The position numbers and the translations under genes were made by a program. From a bacterium (GTDB lineage: Bacteria > Hydrothermota > Tepidihabitantia > SM23-42 > JAOAFX01), in contig DASVHD010000038.1 in the NCBI GenBank assembly GCA_036382775.1, positions 1 to 64,000 on the forward strand: DNA of 64,000 bases. The letters run 5' to 3'. Under the pieces are notes generated by a model. The model made no database searches. It worked only from the letters and a program-made list of their open reading frames with translations, and was not told the DNA's origin. The stretch's first letter is position 1, and every line of letters starts with the position of its first letter. Of the stretch, positions 25,293 to 33,731 are shown in pieces.

Positions 25293-27560
25293 ATGCTTGC
25301 GCGTTTGTGGCTAAACCTATATAAAAGAACAATAAAAAGCATTCGTATATGGTGGCAAGTTCTACGCAGACGTGATGTACCCGTGGTTCTCCAGATGAAC
25401 GCACTGGATTGTGGCGCGGCGTGCCTGACTATGGTTTTCAAATATTATGGTCTGGATATCGACCTTTTCGAATGCAGCCGGCATTGCGGGCCTGGTCGTG
25501 ATGGATTAACCGCTCTTGCAATAGCAAAGACTGCCCGAGAATTCGGTTTACGGGTCAAAGCCTTCACGGTCGAACCGAAAGACATTCGCTATGTCCAATT
25601 ACCAGCAATTATCCATTGGAAATTCAATCACTATATGGTTGTCGAGTACTGGAGCTCAAAAGCAGTTCATGTCATTGATCCCGCTTATGGTCGGAGAAAA
25701 CTCAAACCGGACGTCTTCAACCAGGGCTTTACCGGCGTCATCCTACAACTCGAACCAGGGGTTGGTTTCAAGCAGAAACATTACTCATCAAGATCCTCAT
25801 TGTTTTCCTATCTTGGACCCATACTCCGACTCCCGTCGTTGTCAACAACATTGTTTCAAATTATCGCTGTCTCCTTTATGTTGCTTCTCTTTGGCTTGGC
25901 TTTGCCCCTGTTTACAAAAGTTTTGATTGACCATATCTTTGCGTATGAAATGCATAGCTTGATGCCTGCCATGGGTCTCGGGCTTGTCTTTATCGTACTG
26001 ATCTACATGGTGATGAGCTATTTGCGCGGTTCGTTGCTTGTGTATTTACAGGGCCGGCTTGATCCGCAGATAATGTTCAATTTCTTTGAACACATGCTGA
26101 GCCTGCCCTTGAAATTCTTTCAGCAGCGGAGCACCGGCGACATACTGATGCGATTGAGCAGCAACGTCTTTATACGCCAGATCCTGACCAATCAAGTTAT
26201 TTCCACCATGCTTGATGTGACTTTGCTGCTGGGATATTTTACAATACTTGTTCTCAAAGCGCCCACGTTTGCCTTTGTCACATCAGCCATCGGCCTTGTA
26301 CAGGTAGCTATTCTTCTAATATCGAGCCGTTGGCTGCGGCAAATCACGGAACAGGAACTCATGGCAGGCGCTGATTCCCAGAGCTACATTGTCGAAGCCC
26401 TGCGGGGAATTTCTACTCTGAAGGCATCGGGCGCCGAGGACCATGCGTTCAATCACTGGTCCAATCTTTTCAGCCGGAATCTGAACCTGACCCTGCGCAA
26501 GAACCATGCCCTGGCCATTATTGATTCCATACTAACGACCCTGCGAACCTTCGCTCCCATGGCATTACTGTGGTTTGGAGGGTTGAAGGTTCTGTCACAT
26601 GCCATGAGCCTCGGCGCTGTGCTCGCCTACAATTCAATCGCCATTGCTTTTTTGATTCCACTGAGTTCCCTGGTGTCTAATTTCCAACAGTTGCAATTGA
26701 TCATAGCCCATATCAAGCGCATTCGCGACGTGGTAGAATGCCCCCCCGAGCAGACGGTTGATCCTAAGCGCAAGAAGCCCAAACTTACCGGTGCGATTCA
26801 GCTCAAAGGAGTCAGTTTCCGCTATGACAAGAATAGTCCCCTCGTTTTAAAGAACTTATCATTTTCTATCCCAGCTGGCACAAAAGTAGCGATTGTCGGG
26901 CCAACAGGATCCGGGAAGACCACTCTCGCCCTTCTGTTATTGGGGTTGCATATACCCACCTCAGGCGAGATTCTTTTTGACGAGCATTCCTTAAAGGAAC
27001 TTGACCTGCGATACCTTCGGGGTCATTTCGGTGCGGTCTTACAGGAATCTTTTCTTTTCAATGGATCGATAAAACAGAACATTTCCTTATGCTCAGCTGA
27101 TGCATCCTTGTCAGAAGTGATCGAAGCAGCGAAGATAGCAGCCATTCATGATGAAATCATGCAAATGCCGATGGGATTCGAAACGCTAGTTTTGGAAAGC
27201 GGGCAGGGATTATCTGGCGGTCAACGGCAGCGGCTGTCAATTGCCCGCGCGGTCGTGAGGAAACCACGCATTTTATTGCTAGATGAAGCAACGAGCCATA
27301 TTGACATGTATACGGAAAAGAAGATCGATGCGAATTTAAATGCCATGTATTGCACCCGAATCGTGATCGCACACCGGCTAAGCACAATTCGCGATGCTGA
27401 TATGATAATAGTCATCAGAAATGGTGAAATAATCGAACACGGCACACATGAACAGCTCTTCATGCAAGATGGTTTCTATAGGGATATTGCAAAAAGTCAG
27501 GATATTCATGTTGATAACGGAAAAAACTCACGATTGGTATATGTCAACCATCAGCATTGA
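25293..27560 (+). CDS. lanT: C39 peptidase-ABC transporter (LanT-type exporter)
   Basis: About 755 residues. The N-terminal C39 peptidase (about 30-160) carries catalytic Cys in MNALDCGAACL, His in HWKFNHYMVVE and Asp in IDPAYG; it removes double-glycine leaders during export. Membrane helices span about 190-460. The nucleotide-binding domain has Walker A GPTGSGKT (about 535), signature LSGGQRQR (about 639) and Walker B ILLLDEAT (about 659). This is the LanT/AMS family. The start follows directly on the previous stop (TAGTGATG), so translation is coupled; a GTG at 25290 would add one residue. The gene immediately precedes the precursor gene and should cleave at its GG. Confidence 0.95.
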   Translation: MLARLWLNLYKRTIKSIRIWWQVLRRRDVPVVLQMNALDCGAACLTMVFKYYGLDIDLFECSRHCGPGRDGLTALAIAKTAREFGLRVKAFTVEPKDIRYVQLPAIIHWKFNHYMVVEYWSSKAVHVIDPAYGRRKLKPDVFNQGFTGVILQLEPGVGFKQKHYSSRSSLFSYLGPILRLPSLSTTLFQIIAVSFMLLLFGLALPLFTKVLIDHIFAYEMHSLMPAMGLGLVFIVLIYMVMSYLRGSLLVYLQGRLDPQIMFNFFEHMLSLPLKFFQQRSTGDILMRLSSNVFIRQILTNQVISTMLDVTLLLGYFTILVLKAPTFAFVTSAIGLVQVAILLISSRWLRQITEQELMAGADSQSYIVEALRGISTLKASGAEDHAFNHWSNLFSRNLNLTLRKNHALAIIDSILTTLRTFAPMALLWFGGLKVLSHAMSLGAVLAYNSIAIAFLIPLSSLVSNFQQLQLIIAHIKRIRDVVECPPEQTVDPKRKKPKLTGAIQLKGVSFRYDKNSPLVLKNLSFSIPAGTKVAIVGPTGSGKTTLALLLLGLHIPTSGEILFDEHSLKELDLRYLRGHFGAVLQESFLFNGSIKQNISLCSADASLSEVIEAAKIAAIHDEIMQMPMGFETLVLESGQGLSGGQRQRLSIARAVVRKPRILLLDEATSHIDMYTEKKIDANLNAMYCTRIVIAHRLSTIRDADMIIVIRNGEIIEHGTHEQLFMQDGFYRDIAKSQDIHVDNGKNSRLVYVNHQH

Positions 27561-27638
27561 ATATCCATCAAAATTTTACCCGCTTGGAATTAAAACAACA
27601 GCGCTGACAAGCGAGTAAAAAGAAAGGAGGTGATTAAC

Positions 27639-27863
27639 ATGTCAGTCAACGACATAATCAGAGCATGGAAAGATCCTGTCTACCGGAAAAGCTTAAGCAA
27701 AAAGCGACGAGCGTTACTTCCTGATAATCCCATAGGTCTTATAGAACTTACTGATGAAAACTTGGACGCTATCTCCGGTGGGACAGCAACAGCATGCACA
27801 CATTGCACGACATGCACCAGCCTTCTTACTGGTCCATGCGCCGAGATGTGCTGCGTTAAGTAA
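27639..27863 (+). CDS. lanA: Mersacidin/lichenicidin-type class II lanthipeptide precursor
   Basis: With the ATG behind AAGGAGGTGATTAAC the peptide has 74 residues. The leader (1-48) has the family pattern MSVNDIIRAWKDPVYRKSLS, a LLPDNP-GLIELTDENLD stretch and the double-glycine cleavage site ISGG at 45-48. The core is 26 residues with six Cys and eight Ser/Thr: TATACTHCTTCTS at its start, then LLTGP and a CAEMCCVK end. This is rich in ring-forming residues, with a compact C-x2-C-x2-C block and a terminal Cys-Cys pair. LanM would dehydrate Ser/Thr and form thioether rings. A GTG three codons upstream (27630) is less likely. It lies between LanT and LanM genes, with an RNA hairpin behind it. 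Confidence 0.92.
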   Translation: MSVNDIIRAWKDPVYRKSLSKKRRALLPDNPIGLIELTDENLDAISGGTATACTHCTTCTSLLTGPCAEMCCVK

Positions 27864-27883
27864 TAACCATCAGTGATAAGGAT

Positions 27884-27915
27884 CTAGCTGGGCAGTGCTT
27901 TTCCTGCCCAGCTAG
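27884..27915 (+). terminator. Strong hairpin between precursor and LanM genes
   Basis: CTAGCTGGGCAG pairs perfectly with CTGCCCAGCTAG (12 bp) around the 8-base loop TGCTTTTC. No T-run follows, so it may act as a partial terminator or RNA-stability element. Such a hairpin behind the structural gene, allowing more precursor than enzyme to be made, is common in lantibiotic operons. Confidence 0.7.
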
Positions 27916-27962
27916 TCATCATTCATCTTATGATTATGTATTGTATTAGAAAGGAAAAATGA

Positions 27963-30900
27963 ATGAAAAATAAAATTCTAAGAAGCAGTGAATGGTATAA
28001 TGCTTTGACTTTAAAGGAACGTATTACTTCGTTAAGCTTAGCAAAAACCAATAAATCTTATAACAATGTACGATTAAAAAAAGCCAAACAATATCTCAAC
28101 GAATGGCGGTCACAGCCTCCCTTTGACAAAAATCCTCAATATTTTTTACAGCAACTCGGAGCAGTTGGTTTAAATGAAAATGAACTGCTTACAATATTAG
28201 CAGAATCTGCTGAAGCATTACAGCAACGAACCGTTTTACCAGAATGGTTGAAAAATCTTGATGAAGCCTTCTCTCAATATCATTCGTTTAAATTATTCAA
28301 CAAGAATAAGCAGCAATTGAAAAATAACAAACTAATAGACTTATTATTAGCTTTGACGCCTTTAATAATACAAGCTTTTTCACATTTAACTATAGGAGTA
28401 CAAGAATTAACTAATAAGTATAGAAATTTACCGTTTTGTCCAAACACGATTAATGAGATTCTGTTCGCCAACTTGCCAAGTAGATTAGAAATGATTCTTT
28501 GTCGCACAATAATTCTGGAACTTAATGTAGCACGACTACAAAATAAATTAAAGGGCAGAACACCTATAACCAAATATAAAAACTTTTTACGATATTTTCG
28601 TAAAACAAATGTATTGCTTAATTTTCTAAGAGAGTATCCAGTACTTGCGCGGCAAATAAATCTACAACTCAATAATTGGATTCACTATTGTTTAGAATTT
28701 CTAAACAATCTCTGTCAAGATTGGTCTGCTATAATCACAAAATTAAATAATGGAAAAAATCCAGGACATCTAATTCAAGTATCAGGAAATATTGGGGATT
28801 CTCATCGTATGGGAAGAGCGGTAATAATTGCAAAGTTCTCTTCAGGTTTCCAAATTGTTTACAAACCGAAACCACTAATGATTGAGGAGCATTTTCAGGA
28901 ACTTTTATCATGGCTAAACAATAAAGGAATAAATCCTCCCTTTCGTACTATGAAGATACTCAGTCGCAAGTCATATGGCTGGGAAGAATACATAAACGTT
29001 TCTGATTGCATGTCTATTGTGGAAATCCGCCGATTTTATAGGCGTATTGGGGGATATTTGGCGCTGTTGTATATATTGGAAGCCACCGATTTTCATTTCG
29101 AGAATGTAATCGCAGCAGGTGAAAATCCAATGCTTATTGATCTTGAATCCTTGTTTCATCCGCATTCCGATCAGCTTTATACAACTCAAAATATATATAG
29201 AGCAATACGGGTTATGGAACATTCAGTATTAAGGATCGGTATACTACCGCAGCGTCAATGGATAAGTCATAACAATGCTGGCATTGATATTAGTGGTTCA
29301 AGCATAGTAAAGGGTCAACTTTGGCCAGATCGCATACATTTTGTTGAAAAAGCCCAAACAGATGAAATCCACTTGAGTAGAAAATATTATGAAATGCCTG
29401 GAGGTAAAAATAATCCAAAAATTAAAGGAAGAGAAGTAAATATTATTGACTATTCTGAATATATAATTGATGGGTTTACTGATTCATACCGATTGCTTAA
29501 AAAAAATAGAACTGAACTTTTATCAAAAGAAAGGCCTTTAGCAAATTTTTTCAAAGATGAAATACGGATAATTTTTAGGCCAAGCAGAATATATGGTTTA
29601 CTTCTTTATGAAAGTTTTCATCCGGATTTATTACACAACGCTCTTGATCGTGAACGTTTTTTTAATAAACTTTGGATTGGTGTCAATAGAATTCCACATC
29701 TTTCAAAATTAATACCTTTCGAAATAGAAGATTTACAAAATAATGACATTCCCATGTTTACGACGCATGTCAATTCACGAAATGTTTGGAGTAGTTCAGG
29801 TAAAAAAATTAATGGACTTATTAACAAATCAGGACATGATATTGTAAAAGAGCGCATTAAACAACTGGATGATAAAAAGCTACTTCAGCAACAATGGTTT
29901 ATTCGATCATCACTTTCTACCGTTTTTGCACATTCCATCCAAACGAAATCCACACATTACAAAGTTACAATTAATAAAAAATTTTACGATAAACAGGAAC
30001 TCCAAAAGAGATTAGTGCACACAGCAAAATTGATTGGTGTAAAGCTGGAATCTCTTGCTTTTAAAGATAAAACAAGCGCATCGTGGATAGGAGTTACTCT
30101 CGGGAATGAGAACAATTATATTCTTGCTCCATTATCATACGATCTATATGGAGGTTTGCCAGGAATTATCTTATTTCTTGCATATCTTGGTAAAATTACA
30201 AATAGTGAGCATTTTACATCGCTCGCTAGACTAACGCTAAATACTTTATTGGAATTTGTGGAAAATAACAAATCTGACATTACAATGATTGGAGCCTTTT
30301 CAGGTTTAGGGGGACTAATATATACATTGACTCACCTGGGAATACTATGGAATAGTCCATCAATTCTAAATATAGCAAACAAATATGTGAATTATTTATC
30401 AGACGATTATATTAAAGGTGATAATCACTTCGATATTTTGGCTGGATCTGCCGGATGCATATGTTCTCTTACAACTTTGTATCAATACAGTGCTAATAAA
30501 CTAGTTGTCGCAAAAGCCATAAAATGTGGTGAAAGATTGTTACAGTCTGCACAAAACATGGAAAAGGGAATTGGTTGGATAAATCCTACCCTAAGTGAAA
30601 AGCCATTAACAGGACTTTCACATGGTAACGCAGGCATTGCAATGGCGTTATTTAGACTCGCTACAATATTGCAAAGTAAGAAATATAAAAATGCAGCACT
30701 TAAAGCAATCGCTTACGAACGTGACCATTATCTGCCAAATAAGAAAAATTGGGAAGATTTACGGAATTCTGTATCTAGTATGAAGTCTAATGAAATTTCT
30801 AATACTCAAAGAGTTTCTAACGCATGGTGTAATGGTGCCCCTGGAATCGGATTAGCCAGATTGGATTGTTTGCATTATCTCAACAGCCATATTTTTATTG

Positions 30901-31259
30901 ACGAAATCAACATCGCGATTAAAGCAACGATAGCAAATGGATTCGGCTATAATCATTCCTTATGCCATGGGGATATTGGTAATCTTGAATTACTTATACA
31001 AGCCAGTGAGGTTTTTGAAAACGAATCTTTGCGAAATTATGTAAATCGTGTTGCGTTGGCGATTCTTAATGACATTAATGATAATGGTTTCCGATGTGGA
31101 ATTCTTCAATATGTTGAAACACCCGGCTTAATGATTGGTCTTGCTGGCATCGGATATGGACTACTTCGAATTGCAGCCCCTAAAATTATACCATCTGTTT
31201 TAACACTAGCGGGACCAAAACATGATTATGACCAAAGATCACCAAACAAATATTATTAG
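27963..31259 (+). CDS. lanM: Class II lanthipeptide synthetase LanM
   Basis: This 1098-residue bifunctional enzyme dehydrates Ser/Thr of the precursor and forms lanthionine rings. The dehydratase half includes GDSHRMGRAVIIAKFSSG (about 276), DFHFENVIA (about 374) and LIDLESLFHP (about 390), residues used for phosphorylation and elimination. The cyclase half shows SHGNAGIAMAL (about 885), WCNGAPGIGL (about 955) and CHGDIGN (about 1000), which supply the zinc-binding Cys, Cys and His. Length is normal for LanM. The gene is much more AT-rich than the transporter before it. A weak GGAAAAATGA precedes the ATG. Next gene starts 21 bases after its stop. Confidence 0.95.
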   Translation: MKNKILRSSEWYNALTLKERITSLSLAKTNKSYNNVRLKKAKQYLNEWRSQPPFDKNPQYFLQQLGAVGLNENELLTILAESAEALQQRTVLPEWLKNLDEAFSQYHSFKLFNKNKQQLKNNKLIDLLLALTPLIIQAFSHLTIGVQELTNKYRNLPFCPNTINEILFANLPSRLEMILCRTIILELNVARLQNKLKGRTPITKYKNFLRYFRKTNVLLNFLREYPVLARQINLQLNNWIHYCLEFLNNLCQDWSAIITKLNNGKNPGHLIQVSGNIGDSHRMGRAVIIAKFSSGFQIVYKPKPLMIEEHFQELLSWLNNKGINPPFRTMKILSRKSYGWEEYINVSDCMSIVEIRRFYRRIGGYLALLYILEATDFHFENVIAAGENPMLIDLESLFHPHSDQLYTTQNIYRAIRVMEHSVLRIGILPQRQWISHNNAGIDISGSSIVKGQLWPDRIHFVEKAQTDEIHLSRKYYEMPGGKNNPKIKGREVNIIDYSEYIIDGFTDSYRLLKKNRTELLSKERPLANFFKDEIRIIFRPSRIYGLLLYESFHPDLLHNALDRERFFNKLWIGVNRIPHLSKLIPFEIEDLQNNDIPMFTTHVNSRNVWSSSGKKINGLINKSGHDIVKERIKQLDDKKLLQQQWFIRSSLSTVFAHSIQTKSTHYKVTINKKFYDKQELQKRLVHTAKLIGVKLESLAFKDKTSASWIGVTLGNENNYILAPLSYDLYGGLPGIILFLAYLGKITNSEHFTSLARLTLNTLLEFVENNKSDITMIGAFSGLGGLIYTLTHLGILWNSPSILNIANKYVNYLSDDYIKGDNHFDILAGSAGCICSLTTLYQYSANKLVVAKAIKCGERLLQSAQNMEKGIGWINPTLSEKPLTGLSHGNAGIAMALFRLATILQSKKYKNAALKAIAYERDHYLPNKKNWEDLRNSVSSMKSNEISNTQRVSNAWCNGAPGIGLARLDCLHYLNSHIFIDEINIAIKATIANGFGYNHSLCHGDIGNLELLIQASEVFENESLRNYVNRVALAILNDINDNGFRCGILQYVETPGLMIGLAGIGYGLLRIAAPKIIPSVLTLAGPKHDYDQRSPNKYY

Positions 31260-31280
31260 TTCTGTAATTATCATCAGAAA

Positions 31281-33608
31281 TTGAAGTCAAAAAAACAACC
31301 AACTAAACCGTTAATTAGATTATCTTACGATGTTTGCCAACCACAATATTTTACAGGTAGACTAAATGAAAAGAAAATACTTATTACAACATTTTCAAAT
31401 ATGAAAAACCATGGTAAAACCATTGTAATATATGGAATTTACGGTTCAGGAAAGACATCACTCTTAAACTGGATGCGTCATAATATAGTTAACAAATATA
31501 TATATAACTCAACCCTAATAATCGATAATGCATTTTCAAAATTATATTATGATTCATTTAGTACTTTGATAGATTTTTTTGGGAATCTAAAAAATGCATG
31601 GGAATCTCTCAACGATAATAAGGTCATAAAAAATACTCTTGAGAATTACTTCAATCACGTATTTCGTATATTGAAACAATTGTCCCCGAACGATTATTTA
31701 ATCCCGACAGGTATTGATTATGATTTTGCTAGAGCAGATAAAACTATTTCGATATATAATCAACCATTTTTCCATTTATTAAAATGCTTTCATGAAATAT
31801 TACATATCATGAGTCTTTTATTGTGTGAAAGTGATCGCAATCTCGTTATTTTTTTTGATAACGTACAGTGGGCAAACCAGATGGCGTCCGATATACTTCA
31901 GCGAGTAATTTGTAGACCACCACCCAGAATTGGATTTTTATTGGCATACGATACAAAAAATAATCAAGCCTTAAAATGGCCGTTTTTACAACAGAAAACA
32001 TCAGAGAATTATTGCACAAAGTTACGCCTCCAGCATTTAACCGCCAATGATATTGAGAAATTAATTCTATGTCGATTATCTCTTGTATTACATCAAAAAA
32101 TTTGTATGTTTCTAGCAATCCATATAGGTTATCCAATTCAAGTAATAACAGTTTTCAATATTTTAAATCTTGAAAATTTAACACCAACTTATAATAATAT
32201 CATCAAAGCAGCAGGAAGAATTAAAAATACAAGAGGTTTTTTATACCCATATTTTAATGACTTAACAAGAAAAATTATAGACGCCGCACTTGTGTTAAAA
32301 CATCCTTTGAGTATTACACAAATTTCTTATTTAATTAAAGCAACAAAGCGGCAAAAAAATGTGTTAAAAAAAGTAATCGAAAAAAGTGGTGTTTTTAAAT
32401 CTTTTAAAAATGAATTTTATGATATTGTACATCCACTCTTGTACATTTATTGCGATCACCACATACCTTATAAAATATATAAAAATTTTAACCTCCGATC
32501 TGCCACTTTTTTACAATTTTCAAATAACTTTCCGTTTTCTAAAATAATAAGGGATACTTTACTAGCAAATTATTTATATAGGATAAAAAGCTATAAAAAA
32601 GCACTAGAATATAAATATAAACTTTGCAGGCATTACAAAGCACTGCATGAGTATGAATATGCTATGCATCTTATCTATCAAGCTCGAGTTTGTGCACGAA
32701 TAACGAAAAATAAAAATGTTGAAGCATCTTGTCTACTTCAAATTGGAGATATATTATTTCATACGGGCAAGTTGCATGAAGCGATTGAAGCTTATAGCCA
32801 AAATATCAAAATTGAACGTGAGATGAAGAACCACCAAGGTATTGCGATCGCATTTTTTAAAATGGGTCTTGTATTCGAATATATGAACCGTTTGGATACA
32901 TCCATATTATATTATAATAAATCCAAAAAAATTGAACGCAAATTTAATAATCTTTATGCCTTAAATAGTATTTTTCACCGTCTGGGTGTAGCTTATCAAC
33001 TAATGAATAATTTTTCTATTGCACTCAAATACTACGTCTCGTCCCTTAATATTGCCAAACAACTCGACGATTTCCATTGTGTCGCTTTAAGCTATCATCA
33101 AATTGGGCGTATCTACCACCTCAGAAACAACTTTAATATAGCTATGGATTATTACTGTCGCAGCATTGCCATTAATAATAAAATCAAAAATCCATATGGA
33201 AAAGCACTTACATTATATCAGATTAGTTTGATCTTTCAAAAAAATCAATGTTTTGACAAGGCAATAATTTGTCTTAAAAATTGTCTAACAACTGTCCGGT
33301 TGGCGGGACTTTATAATATTGAAACTCATTTTTTATATCAAATTGGTTCTAATTATCAACTGATGCACAATTTTAACAAAAGTTTGTTCTATTTAAAAAA
33401 AAGCCAAAAAATATCGGAAATGATTGGAATCCATGATATTAAGGTCCGTATATTGTACCAAATTGGCAAAACATATCATTTGATGAAAAACTATGATTTA
33501 GCTCTATGTTACTACAATTATAGCAATGAAATTGCTCGACATTACCACGATACATCCATGTTGCACTTGACTAATGATGCGATTACTAGTTTAAAACAAA
33601 AGATGTAA
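31281..33608 (+). CDS. AAA/STAND ATPase with TPR repeats, lanthipeptide cluster
   Basis: The 775-residue protein starts at TTG (no in-frame ATG near) right behind LanM. Residues about 20-280 form an ATPase: GRLNEKKIL entry, Walker A GIYGSGKTS (about 52-60) and Walker B-like LVIFFDNVQWANQ (about 190). About 430-770 contains at least seven tetratricopeptide repeats of 40 residues with the pattern Q-I-G-x-x-Y and A-x-x-Y-Y. It lacks an obvious DNA-binding domain or kinase. In this position it could regulate or assemble the biosynthetic machinery, or confer protection; no immunity genes (LanFEG) were found in the window. Like LanM the gene is very AT-rich. Confidence 0.8.
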   Translation: MKSKKQPTKPLIRLSYDVCQPQYFTGRLNEKKILITTFSNMKNHGKTIVIYGIYGSGKTSLLNWMRHNIVNKYIYNSTLIIDNAFSKLYYDSFSTLIDFFGNLKNAWESLNDNKVIKNTLENYFNHVFRILKQLSPNDYLIPTGIDYDFARADKTISIYNQPFFHLLKCFHEILHIMSLLLCESDRNLVIFFDNVQWANQMASDILQRVICRPPPRIGFLLAYDTKNNQALKWPFLQQKTSENYCTKLRLQHLTANDIEKLILCRLSLVLHQKICMFLAIHIGYPIQVITVFNILNLENLTPTYNNIIKAAGRIKNTRGFLYPYFNDLTRKIIDAALVLKHPLSITQISYLIKATKRQKNVLKKVIEKSGVFKSFKNEFYDIVHPLLYIYCDHHIPYKIYKNFNLRSATFLQFSNNFPFSKIIRDTLLANYLYRIKSYKKALEYKYKLCRHYKALHEYEYAMHLIYQARVCARITKNKNVEASCLLQIGDILFHTGKLHEAIEAYSQNIKIEREMKNHQGIAIAFFKMGLVFEYMNRLDTSILYYNKSKKIERKFNNLYALNSIFHRLGVAYQLMNNFSIALKYYVSSLNIAKQLDDFHCVALSYHQIGRIYHLRNNFNIAMDYYCRSIAINNKIKNPYGKALTLYQISLIFQKNQCFDKAIICLKNCLTTVRLAGLYNIETHFLYQIGSNYQLMHNFNKSLFYLKKSQKISEMIGIHDIKVRILYQIGKTYHLMKNYDLALCYYNYSNEIARHYHDTSMLHLTNDAITSLKQKM

Positions 33609-33688
33609 TCCAAAGGGAATAATGTCATCGTTCATCTTTAAAGTCTCAAGTTTTTTCCTCAAGATTGTTTTCATTAAATGGAGTCTTC

Positions 33689-33716
33689 TTGACAATCAAT
33701 ACAAATACAGTATAAT
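33689..33716 (+). promoter_or_regulatory. Sigma70-type promoter of the TonB receptor gene
   Basis: TTGACA at 33689-33694 and TATAAT at 33711-33716, both perfect, spacing 16. The leader is only about 9 bases long. Confidence 0.75.
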
Positions 33717-33731
33717 CTCAAAAGAAGGATA

